Assembly (NCBI GenBank): GCA_016718385.1
Contig: JADKDK010000002.1
Coordinates: forward strand, 682,001-746,000
From: Gammaproteobacteria bacterium
GTDB lineage: Bacteria; Pseudomonadota; Gammaproteobacteria; Pseudomonadales; UBA5518
Length of the DNA stretch: 64,000 nt
Reading direction: 5' to 3'
A program made the translations under genes and the position numbers. Shown here piece by piece: positions 17,320 through 25,926 of this stretch (positions are counted from its first letter, which is position 1; each line of letters starts with the position of its first letter). The notes beneath the pieces are model-generated. The model was not told the origin of the DNA and ran no database searches. It saw only the letters and a list, made by a program, of their open reading frames with translations.

Positions 17320-20300
17320 TGCCAACCTTTTTCATCGAGCGACCGATCTTCGCGTGGGTCATCGCGATCGTCGTGATGCTGGCCGGTGCGCTGTCGATAC
17401 GCACGCTGCCGGTCAGCCAGTACCCCGAGATCGCCCCCCCGTCGGTGAGCGTGAGCGCGAGCTACCCCGGCGCCTCGGCGCGCACGCTCGAGGACACCGT
17501 CACGCAGGTGATCGAGCAGAACATGAAGGCGCTCGACGGCCTGCTGTACATGTCCTCGACCAGCGACTCGGCCGGGAACGCCTCGGTCATGCTGAGCTTC
17601 CAGCCCGGCACCGACATCGATATCGCCCAGGTCCAGGTGCAGAACAAGCTGCAGCTGGCCACGCCGATGCTGCCGCGTGAAGTGCAGCAGCAGGGGCTGC
17701 GCGTGAACAAGGCGATGTCGAACCTCCTGCTGGTCGTGGCCTTCTACTCCGAGGACGGCAGCATGGCCGAGCTGGAGATCGCCGACTACGTGGTCTCGAA
17801 CATCCTCGACAGCGTCAGCCGCGTGAAGGGCGTGGGCGACATCCGCGTGCTCGGCGGCGCACAGGCCGCGATGCGCATCTGGCTGGATCCGGCGAAGCTC
17901 CACAGCTTCGCGCTGACGCCCGCCGATGTTCGCGCAGCGATCGAGGCGCAGAACGCCCAGGTCTCGGCGGGCGAGCTCGGCGGCACGCCCGCCATCCCCG
18001 GGCAACAGATATCGGCCACCATCAGTGCACAGTCGCGACTGCAGACGCCCGAGCAGTTCGGCGCCATCCTGCTGCGCGTGAATACCGACGGCTCGACGCT
18101 GCGCCTGCGCGACGTGGCACGCATCGAGCTCGGCAGCGAGAGCTACAGCGTGCGCAGCCGCTTCAACGGCAAGCCGGCGGCGGGCCTCGGCATCATGCAG
18201 CAATCCGGCGCCAATGCGTTGGAGACCGCCGCGGCCGTGCGTGCGCGCCTCGCCGAGCTCGAGGCACACTTTCCGCCGGGGCTTCACCTCGCGGTCCCGC
18301 ACGACACCACGCCCGTGGTGAAGGAATCCATCCGCGGCGTGGTGATCACGCTGCTGGAAGCCATCGTGCTGGTCTTCCTGGTGATGCTGCTGTTCCTGCA
18401 GAACCTGCGCGCCACGCTGATCCCCACGCTCGCGGTGCCCGTGGTGCTGCTCGGCACCTTCGCGGTGCTGGCGGCCTTCGGCTTCGGCATCAACACGCTC
18501 ACGATGTTCGCGATGGTGCTGGCGATCGGCCTGCTGGTCGATGATGCGATCGTGGTGGTCGAGAACGTCGAACGCGTGATGCGCGAGGAAGGATTGCCCG
18601 CGCGCGAGGCGACGCGCAAGGCCATGGGACAGATCAGCGGTGCGCTGGTCGGCATCGCGCTGGTGCTGTCGGCGGTGTTCGTGCCGATGGCCTTCTTCGG
18701 CGGCTCCACCGGCCTGATCTACCGCCAGTTCTCGATAACCATCGTCTCGGCAATGGTGCTGTCGGTGCTGGTGGCGCTGATCTTCACACCGGCGCTGTGC
18801 GCCACGCTGCTGCGCCCGCACGCGGGCGGCGAATCGGCGCATGGCCCCTTCGGCTGGTTCAACCGCGCTTTTGCCGCGGCCACCGCGCGCTACACGGATA
18901 CCGTCGCCGCGTGGCTGCGCCGCGGCCTGCGCTACCTGGTGCTCTACGCCGTGCTGCTGGGTGCGCTGGCACTGCTGTTCCTGCGCCTGCCGACGGCCTT
19001 TTTACCCGAGGAGGACAGTGGGTTCATCGTCACGATGGCGCAGCTGCCGCCGGGCGCGACGCTGGAGCGCACGCAGACGACCATGGAACAGATCAGCCGC
19101 CACTACCTGGAGAACGAGAGCGCGCTGGTCACCAAGGTGTTTGCCACCAGCGGCTTCAGCTTCGCCGGCAGCGGCCAGAACGCCGGCCAGGCCTTCGTCG
19201 AGCTGCGTCCCTGGGAAGAGCGCACCGATCCTTCGCAGGGCGTGCAGGCACTCGCCGATCGCGCGCGGCAGGCGTTGCGCTCCCTTCCCGACGGCATCGC
19301 CTTTCCCATGGTTCCGCCCCCGGTACGCGAGCTGGGCAATGCCACCGGCTTCACGCTGTTCCTGCAGGACCGCGGCGCACTGGGCCATGCCGCGCTGATG
19401 GACGCGCGCAACCGCCTCCTCGGGCTGGCCGCGCAGCACCCGCAGCTGCGCGGCGTGCGCCCCAACGGTCTGGAGGACACGCCGCAGCTGCAACTCGAGA
19501 TCGACCACGACAAGGCCAGCGCGCTCGGGCTGTCGATCGCCGGCATCAACGACGTGCTCTCCACGGCCTGGGGCGGTCGCTACGTCAACGACTTCATCGA
19601 CCGCGGTCGCGTGAAAAAGGTCTACGTGCAGGGAAATGCCGAAGCGCGCATGCAGCCCGAGGACCTGGAGAAATGGTACGCGCGCAACGACAAGGGCCAG
19701 ATGGTGCCGTTCTCGGCCTTCGCCTCCGCGCACTGGACCTACGGCTCGCCGCGACTCACGCGCTACAACGGCATCCCCGCCGTGGAGATCCAGGGCCAGG
19801 CGGCGCCCGGCGTCAGCACCGGGCAGGCCATGCAGGCGATTGCCGGCATCATTGCCGAGCTGCCGCCCGGCATCGGCTTCGAATGGACCGGCGTCTCGCT
19901 GCAGGAGCAGCAATCCGGCGGCCAGGCACCACTGCTCTACGCGCTGTCGCTGCTGGTGGTCTTCCTGTGCCTCGCCGCGCTCTATGAAAGCTGGTCGATC
20001 CCCTTCGCGATCATGCTGGTGGTACCGCTCGGTGTGTTCGGCGCCGTGCTCGCCGCCACGCTCGCCGGCAAGGCCAACGACGTGTATTTCCAGGTCGCGC
20101 TGCTGACCACGATCGGCCTGTCGGCGAAAAACGCGATCCTGATCGTGGAGTTCGCCAAGACCCGCCAGGAACACGGCGCGGGACTGGTCGCGGCCACGCT
20201 GGAAGCCTGCCGCCTGCGGCTGCGCCCGATCATCATGACCTCGCTGGCTTTCGTCTGCGGCGTGCTGCCCCTCGCCACCGCCGATGGCGCCGGCTCCGGA

Positions 20301-20429
20301 GCGCAGAACGCTATCGGCACCGGGGTGGTCGGCGGCATGATCTCGGCCACCGTGCTCGCGATCTTCTTCGTGCCGCTGTTCTACGTGCTGGTGCGGCGCC
20401 GCTTCGGCAAGGACCGCGGCGCCCTCTGA
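17319..20429 (+). CDS. RND multidrug efflux pump, HAE1 (AcrB/MexB) type
   Basis: 1036 aa, full length for the family. It opens MPTFFIERPIFAWVIAIVVM and has twelve membrane segments and two large periplasmic loops. The proton relay aspartates are in the conserved helix 4 segment (GLLVDDAIVVVENVER). It exports hydrophobic or amphiphilic compounds driven by the proton gradient and normally needs a periplasmic adaptor and outer membrane channel. Here translation is coupled to the preceding adaptor gene, which is broken, and no outer membrane factor gene follows. The pump might use an adaptor encoded elsewhere, or be decaying functionally although its own frame is intact. It converges on the ferredoxin oxidoreductase gene, 11 nt away. 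Confidence 0.95.
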   Translation: MPTFFIERPIFAWVIAIVVMLAGALSIRTLPVSQYPEIAPPSVSVSASYPGASARTLEDTVTQVIEQNMKALDGLLYMSSTSDSAGNASVMLSFQPGTDIDIAQVQVQNKLQLATPMLPREVQQQGLRVNKAMSNLLLVVAFYSEDGSMAELEIADYVVSNILDSVSRVKGVGDIRVLGGAQAAMRIWLDPAKLHSFALTPADVRAAIEAQNAQVSAGELGGTPAIPGQQISATISAQSRLQTPEQFGAILLRVNTDGSTLRLRDVARIELGSESYSVRSRFNGKPAAGLGIMQQSGANALETAAAVRARLAELEAHFPPGLHLAVPHDTTPVVKESIRGVVITLLEAIVLVFLVMLLFLQNLRATLIPTLAVPVVLLGTFAVLAAFGFGINTLTMFAMVLAIGLLVDDAIVVVENVERVMREEGLPAREATRKAMGQISGALVGIALVLSAVFVPMAFFGGSTGLIYRQFSITIVSAMVLSVLVALIFTPALCATLLRPHAGGESAHGPFGWFNRAFAAATARYTDTVAAWLRRGLRYLVLYAVLLGALALLFLRLPTAFLPEEDSGFIVTMAQLPPGATLERTQTTMEQISRHYLENESALVTKVFATSGFSFAGSGQNAGQAFVELRPWEERTDPSQGVQALADRARQALRSLPDGIAFPMVPPPVRELGNATGFTLFLQDRGALGHAALMDARNRLLGLAAQHPQLRGVRPNGLEDTPQLQLEIDHDKASALGLSIAGINDVLSTAWGGRYVNDFIDRGRVKKVYVQGNAEARMQPEDLEKWYARNDKGQMVPFSAFASAHWTYGSPRLTRYNGIPAVEIQGQAAPGVSTGQAMQAIAGIIAELPPGIGFEWTGVSLQEQQSGGQAPLLYALSLLVVFLCLAALYESWSIPFAIMLVVPLGVFGAVLAATLAGKANDVYFQVALLTTIGLSAKNAILIVEFAKTRQEHGAGLVAATLEACRLRLRPIIMTSLAFVCGVLPLATADGAGSGAQNAIGTGVVGGMISATVLAIFFVPLFYVLVRRRFGKDRGAL

Positions 20430-20440
20430 GCGGACAGCCG

Positions 20441-23400
20441 CTACTGCGCCACCTGCGCCGCGCCGTCCAGGCGCTCCAGCAACAGCGCCTCGCGCTGGCG
20501 CGCCTGCGCGATGTTGCGCTCCTTCACGTGACCGAAGCCGCGCATCGACTGCGCCAGCGCGGCGATCTCGACGATGGTCGCGTGGTTACGCGCATCGAGG
20601 CGTGCCAGCAAGCCTTCGATGCGTGCTTCGTATTCGCCGATCAGCGCGCGCTCCAGGCGCCGCTCGGCGCTGCGCCCGAAGATGTCGAGCCGCGTGCCGC
20701 GCAGGCGCCTGAACTTCGCGAGCACGCCGAACACCTTCAGCATCGCCGGCCCGAATTCCTGCTTGCGCGGGTACCCGCTCACCAGATCGCGCTTGGCCAG
20801 GAGCGGCGGCGCGAGATGCAATTTCAGCGTGTAATCGCCCTCGAACTGTTGCGCGAGCGCCTGCTGGAAGCTGCGGTCGGTGTACAGGCGTGCGACCTCG
20901 TACTCGTCCTTGTAGCTCATCAGCCTGAACAGCGAGCGCGCCACGGCATCGGTCAGTGCGAACCCATGCGCCGCGCCCAGCGTCTGCTCGGCCGCCCGCG
21001 CCTTCTCGACCAGCGCGCGGTAGCGCGCTGCCCACGCCTCGTCCTGGTAATCGCGAAGGAACGCCGCGCGCGTGGCGATGACCTCCTCCAGCGCGGGTTC
21101 GGCAGGCACGACGGCGGCATCCAGTCCCGCCACTGCCAGCACGGACCGCAGATCCTGCGCGGCGTGCCGCCCCCACAGGAAGGCCTGGCGGTTGAACGCT
21201 ATCGAGACACCGTTGAGCTCGATCGCGCGCTCGATCGCATCACGCGACAGCGGTACCAGCCCGCGCTGGAAGGCATAGCCGAGCAGCAACAGGTTGGCGG
21301 CAATCGCATCGCCGAGCAGCGCGGTGGCAATCGCGGTCGCATCGACGAAGGCGGTCTTGTCCGCGCCAACCTCCTCGCGGATCCGGGCCTTCATCGCCTC
21401 GGCCGGGAACACCGCATCGGGATCGCGCGTGAAGGCCGCGGTGGGTGATTCGAAGTCGTTCACGATCGCGTGCGAGCGCTCGATGTTCACCTTCGCCAGC
21501 GGATCCTCGGCCGCGCTCACCACGAGATCGCAGCCGAGCAGCAGATCCGCATCGCCGGCGGCCACGCGCACCGCGTGAATGTCGGCCTGGCGGCGCCCGA
21601 TGCGCACATGGCTCACGACGGGACCGAACTTCTGCGCCAGGCCGCTCTGGTTCAGCACGGTGCAGCCCTTGCCCTCGAGGTGCGCAGCCATGCCGAGGAT
21701 GGCGCTCACGGTCAGCACGCCGGTGCCGCCTATGCCCGTGACCACCGTGTTCCAGGGCCGCTCCAGCGCGGGCAGCACGGGTTCGGGCAACGCGGGGAGC
21801 GCAACCTCGGCCAGCACCGCGCGGCTCTTGCGCAGCCGCCCGCCCTCGACGGTCACGAAACTCGGACAAAAGCCCTTCAGGCAGCTGTAGTCCTTGTTGC
21901 AGGCGCTCTGGTCGATCATGCGCTTGCGCCCGAAGGCGGTTTCCTTCGGCAGCACAGAAAGACAGTTCGACTGCACGCCGCAGTCGCCGCAGCCCTCGCA
22001 TACCAGCTCGTTGATGAACACGCGCCGCTCGGGATCGGGATAGGCGCCCTTCTTGCGCCGGCGCCGCTTCTCGGCCGCGCAGGTCTGGTCGTAGACGATC
22101 GCGGTGGTGCCGCAGATCTCGCGAAACTCCCGCTGCACGGCATCGAGCTCGTCACGGTGATGAATCGTCACGCCGGCGGCGTGATGCAGCGCGCGCGGAT
22201 ATTTTTCCGGCTCGTCGCTGACCAGCGCGATGCGCTTGACGCCCTCGCCGCGCAGTTGCTCGATGAGCTGCGCCACCGTGAGCTGGCCGTCGATCGGCTG
22301 CCCGCCGGTCATCGCGACCGCATCGTTGTAGAGGATCTTGTAGGTGATGTTGACGCCGGCGGCGACCGCGGCGCGGATCGCGAGGATGCCGGAGTGGAAA
22401 TAGGTGCCGTCGCCGAGGTTCTGGAACACGTGCGTTGTGTCCGTGAACGGGGCCTGCCCGATCCAGGTCGCGCCCTCGCCGCCCATCTGCGTGAAGGTGT
22501 CGGTGCTGCGGTCCATCCACGTGACCATGTAGTGGCAGCCGATGCCGCCGCCGGCGCGGCTGCCCCCGGGCACCACGGTCGAGGTGTTGTGCGGGCAACC
22601 CGAGCAGTAGTGCGGCGTGCGCTCGATGATCGCGCGCGGCGTGGCGAGCGAGCGCTCCTTGCGGTCGAGGAACTCCAGGCGCCGCTGCATGTCCTCGCTT
22701 TGGTAATAGCGCCCGATGCGGCTCGCGATCGCGCGCGCGACCATCGCCGGCGTGAGTTCGGCGAGGTTGGGCAGCAGCGAGCGGCCGTGCTCGTCGAACT
22801 CTCCGATGACGCGCGGACGCCGCTCGACGGGCCAGTTGTAGAGCTGCCCGGTGAGCTGGTCCTCGATGATCGAGCGCTTCTCCTCGACCACGAGGATCTC
22901 CTCGAGCCCCTCGGCGAAGGCGTGCGTCGCCACCGGATCCAGCGGCCACGGCATGCCGACCTTGAACACGCGGATGCCGAGCGCGGCGGCCTGGTCGCGG
23001 TCGATACCGAGATCCTCCAGCGCCTGCAGCACGTCGAGCCAGGACTTGCCGGTGCTCACGATGCCCAGGCGCGGACGCGGGCTGTCGATCGCGACGTAGT
23101 TCAGGTGGTTCACGCGCGCGAACTCGCGCGCCGCGTAGATCTTGTACAGGTTGAGGCGTTCCTCCTGCGCCAGCGGCTTGTCGTGCAGCCGCGCGTGCAC
23201 GCCGCCTGGCGGCAGCCTGAATTCCTCGGGGATCTTCACGCTGAGGCGGTGCGGGTCGATGTCCACCGAGGCGGCCGCGTCGCAGTTCTCGGTGATCACC
23301 TTGAAGCCGACCCAGCAGCCGCAGTAACGCGACAGTTCCCAGCCGAGCAGGCCGAGGTCGAGGATCTCCTGCACGTTGGCAGGGTTGAGAACGGGAGCAG

Positions 23401-23899
23401 AAGCGCCCATGAAGGCGTGCTCGCACTGGTGCGGCAGCGTCGAGGACTTGCAGGCGTGATCGTCGCCGACCACGGCGAGCACGCCGCCGTGCCTCGAGGT
23501 GCCGACGGCGTTGGCGTGCTTCAGCACGTCCATGCTGCGATCGAGCCCCGGCCCCTTGCCGAACCACATCGCGTAGACCCCGTCGACGCGCGCGCCGGGG
23601 AACAGCGTGACCTCCTGCGTGCCGCGGACCGCGGTCATCGCCAGATCCTCGTTGACGCCGGGACGGAACACCACGTCGTGCCGCGCGAGATGGGGTCGCG
23701 CCTTCCACAGCGCCTGGTCGAGGCCACCGAGCGGCGAGCCGCGATAACCCGAGACGAAGCCCGCGGTGTTCAGGCCGCGCGCGCGGTCGCGCTCGCGCTG
23801 CAGCATCGTCAGGCGCACCAGCGCCTCGATGCCGGTCATGTAGGCGCGCCCGCTGGCGAGCGTGTACTTGTCGTCGAGGGTGACGTTGTGCTGCAGCAT
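20441..23899 (-). CDS. Indolepyruvate ferredoxin oxidoreductase, fused alpha-beta form
   Basis: 1152 aa. The order is an N-terminal pyrimidine-binding ThDP domain (SGRAYMTGIEALVRL, GYRGSPLGGLDQ), a pyrophosphate-binding domain (CSGCPHNTSTVVPGG, then GGEGATWIGQ and LGDGTYFHSG), a cysteine-rich iron-sulfur region around residues 635-680 (VCEGCGDCGVQSNC, then CNKDYSCLKGFCPSF), and a C-terminal gamma-type domain starting VTGIGGTGVLTV. This is the large fused enzyme that oxidatively decarboxylates arylpyruvates from aromatic amino acids to acyl-CoA, reducing ferredoxin. It stands alone on the minus strand, with the secreted protein gene 45 nt upstream. Oxygen tolerance is not predictable from sequence. 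Confidence 0.93.
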   Translation of the reverse strand: MLQHNVTLDDKYTLASGRAYMTGIEALVRLTMLQRERDRARGLNTAGFVSGYRGSPLGGLDQALWKARPHLARHDVVFRPGVNEDLAMTAVRGTQEVTLFPGARVDGVYAMWFGKGPGLDRSMDVLKHANAVGTSRHGGVLAVVGDDHACKSSTLPHQCEHAFMGASAPVLNPANVQEILDLGLLGWELSRYCGCWVGFKVITENCDAAASVDIDPHRLSVKIPEEFRLPPGGVHARLHDKPLAQEERLNLYKIYAAREFARVNHLNYVAIDSPRPRLGIVSTGKSWLDVLQALEDLGIDRDQAAALGIRVFKVGMPWPLDPVATHAFAEGLEEILVVEEKRSIIEDQLTGQLYNWPVERRPRVIGEFDEHGRSLLPNLAELTPAMVARAIASRIGRYYQSEDMQRRLEFLDRKERSLATPRAIIERTPHYCSGCPHNTSTVVPGGSRAGGGIGCHYMVTWMDRSTDTFTQMGGEGATWIGQAPFTDTTHVFQNLGDGTYFHSGILAIRAAVAAGVNITYKILYNDAVAMTGGQPIDGQLTVAQLIEQLRGEGVKRIALVSDEPEKYPRALHHAAGVTIHHRDELDAVQREFREICGTTAIVYDQTCAAEKRRRRKKGAYPDPERRVFINELVCEGCGDCGVQSNCLSVLPKETAFGRKRMIDQSACNKDYSCLKGFCPSFVTVEGGRLRKSRAVLAEVALPALPEPVLPALERPWNTVVTGIGGTGVLTVSAILGMAAHLEGKGCTVLNQSGLAQKFGPVVSHVRIGRRQADIHAVRVAAGDADLLLGCDLVVSAAEDPLAKVNIERSHAIVNDFESPTAAFTRDPDAVFPAEAMKARIREEVGADKTAFVDATAIATALLGDAIAANLLLLGYAFQRGLVPLSRDAIERAIELNGVSIAFNRQAFLWGRHAAQDLRSVLAVAGLDAAVVPAEPALEEVIATRAAFLRDYQDEAWAARYRALVEKARAAEQTLGAAHGFALTDAVARSLFRLMSYKDEYEVARLYTDRSFQQALAQQFEGDYTLKLHLAPPLLAKRDLVSGYPRKQEFGPAMLKVFGVLAKFRRLRGTRLDIFGRSAERRLERALIGEYEARIEGLLARLDARNHATIVEIAALAQSMRGFGHVKERNIAQARQREALLLERLDGAAQVAQ

Positions 23900-23944
23900 G
23901 GCGCGAGGCTCCCAGTTACCGGGGTTTGCGCGAGCGATGATGTA

Positions 23945-25840
23945 TCAGTTCGGGACCCCGCCGTAACCGAAGGGGTCGAAGCCCGCGGCCAGCATGATCA
24001 CCCAGGCGGTCGCGCAGGTGCTGGGCAGCGGGTTGGCATACCAGCCGAACGGAATCGCGTAGCGGCGACTGGCATATACATACGGCTGCGTGGCCCCCTG
24101 GCGCGGCAGCAGGCGCTCGTATTCCGGCGGCTTGCCCGCAAAAGGCGTGGCGCGGTACGCATCCAGACGCAGCCGCCCCAGGCCCGCGAGCATCGACTGC
24201 TCGTCGCGGCGCAGTTCCTCGAGCCAGCCGCGCGCCTCGGCGTGCTGCGGTGCCTGCGGCGCGATGCGGCCGTAGTGCGCCGCCAGGCTGCGCACCAGCG
24301 TGATGGCGCCGGCGGTCCATTCCGAGGACAGGATACCCGCGCGGTACATCCCGTTCGCATCGATGCCGTTGCCGTCGAGTTCGGAATAGCCCACGCCCCA
24401 CAGCGTGGCGCCCTCGCCGTAGCCGCCCCAGCGCTTGATCTGCTGCCAGTTGCGCAACGCCGCGCCGAAACCGAACCAGGCGTCGACGGTCCCGGGGCCC
24501 AGCGCGAGGACACCCCAGGTGTTGGCATCGATGGCGCGCGGGCTGGTGGTCGGCACCCAGGCATTGCCCTCCTGCGGCCCGAGCGCGAGCCCGCCCTGCA
24601 CGAACTCGCCGTCGCGCCACGCGTGATCGCGCAGGAACGCCAGCATCCCGGCGCTGGGCGCACCGTCCGGGTGCTTCCCGCCGTGGATCATCACGTGAAT
24701 CAGCGCGAGCGCGCGATCGATGGAGGCCCTGTCGGCGGGCGCGAGCGCATCGTCATGCTGCAACTGCGCGCGCAGCGTGGCCTGGAGGATTCTCAGCCCC
24801 GCGTACAGCGAGACGTTGTTCTCGACCACGATCTCGCGCGGATCCACGGGCTCGTCTAGGCGGTTGCGCAGCGTGCCGGACGGTGCATAGAGCACGCCGC
24901 CGATCGGCGCCTGCATTGCGGCGAAGGTGGGCAACAGTTGCAGCGCGGCCCGCACGGCTGGTTCGCGAAACGGCACGTACGCGAGCTCGCGCTGGCGCAC
25001 GTAGTGGATGTGAGCGGCCTGCAGCGGCCCGATCAGGAAGGCCCAGGCGTTCTCGCCGGTGAAGGCCTTCCAATCGCTCCAGCTCACCTTGCCCGCGCGG
25101 TAGTCGGGATTTCCCGCGGGCAGCGCCGTGGTGCGGATCCACGCTGCGTGGCGCGTGTCGATGAACGGATCGTCGGCCAGCCAGCGCCGCCCCGGCATGC
25201 GGTAGGCGAAGGCGTGCCCCGGAACGGTGATCGCCCGGCCGTTGTAACGGAACAGCTCACCCTGGCTGACCGCGCGGTTCGAACCCGGCGCGAAATGCGA
25301 TGCGTTGGCGTCGTGGCTCGCGGCGAGCAGCATGTTCTGGCCACTGGCCAGCGCCCAGGCCGCCTCCGGCGCCGGCCCAGGGAGGCCCAAGACCTCGCTG
25401 CCGAGCATCACCGCGATCTGCCAGGTCGCCGCATCGTAGATGTTGGCGCCGTTGTGCACGTTGACACGCTCCGTCTGCAACTCGCCGGCGGCGCCGCGCG
25501 GCGGCCTCAGCGTGTAGGCGGCGGCGTCGTAGACATCGAGCACGGTGCAATCGTGACCGGGCAGCCGGCACACGTAATCGCCCCAGTAATCCGGGCTGTC
25601 GACATAGCTGAGCGGCAGCTGCAGGCCGGTCAATGTGCCGGCCGTCGCGGTGAACAGCGCACCACCCTGCTCCTGGCGATCGCTGATGAGGAAACGGTAA
25701 CTGGCATCGAGACCATCGATGGCGCCGGCGCGCACGCCGAGCGGCGCGGCAGCGCTCATCAGCGCGATCAGCGCGACTGCGAGGCACGGCCTGATGTGTT
25801 CGGATTGCACGGCTTGCGTCCTGTCCCCGCCCGATTGCAT
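23945..25840 (-). CDS. Secreted protein of unknown function, helical-barrel-like
   Basis: About 631 aa. A signal peptide is visible (PCLAVALIALMSAAAPLGVRAGA), so the mature protein is exported. Rich in Trp, Tyr and Gly, with repeated helix-plus-aromatic blocks such as ENNVSLYAGLRIL, DANTWGVLALGPGTVDAWFGFG and EGATLWGVGYSELDGNG. That texture resembles six-hairpin (alpha/alpha) glycosidase-type folds, but I cannot name a catalytic pair or a glycoside hydrolase family. It could start at GTG 25843 or the adjacent ATG 25840. It sits 45 nt upstream of the ferredoxin oxidoreductase gene, and its own start lies 83 nt downstream of the TonB receptor's stop. Confidence 0.7.
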   Translation of the reverse strand: MQSGGDRTQAVQSEHIRPCLAVALIALMSAAAPLGVRAGAIDGLDASYRFLISDRQEQGGALFTATAGTLTGLQLPLSYVDSPDYWGDYVCRLPGHDCTVLDVYDAAAYTLRPPRGAAGELQTERVNVHNGANIYDAATWQIAVMLGSEVLGLPGPAPEAAWALASGQNMLLAASHDANASHFAPGSNRAVSQGELFRYNGRAITVPGHAFAYRMPGRRWLADDPFIDTRHAAWIRTTALPAGNPDYRAGKVSWSDWKAFTGENAWAFLIGPLQAAHIHYVRQRELAYVPFREPAVRAALQLLPTFAAMQAPIGGVLYAPSGTLRNRLDEPVDPREIVVENNVSLYAGLRILQATLRAQLQHDDALAPADRASIDRALALIHVMIHGGKHPDGAPSAGMLAFLRDHAWRDGEFVQGGLALGPQEGNAWVPTTSPRAIDANTWGVLALGPGTVDAWFGFGAALRNWQQIKRWGGYGEGATLWGVGYSELDGNGIDANGMYRAGILSSEWTAGAITLVRSLAAHYGRIAPQAPQHAEARGWLEELRRDEQSMLAGLGRLRLDAYRATPFAGKPPEYERLLPRQGATQPYVYASRRYAIPFGWYANPLPSTCATAWVIMLAAGFDPFGYGGVPN

Positions 25841-25926
25841 CACAACGTGCCGACCCTTGCCAGCAGGGGGCGCCCCGCCGGCGCATGCTCGTGCGACCGC
25901 GCGGGACCTGGCCGGGCGCGGGCCGC

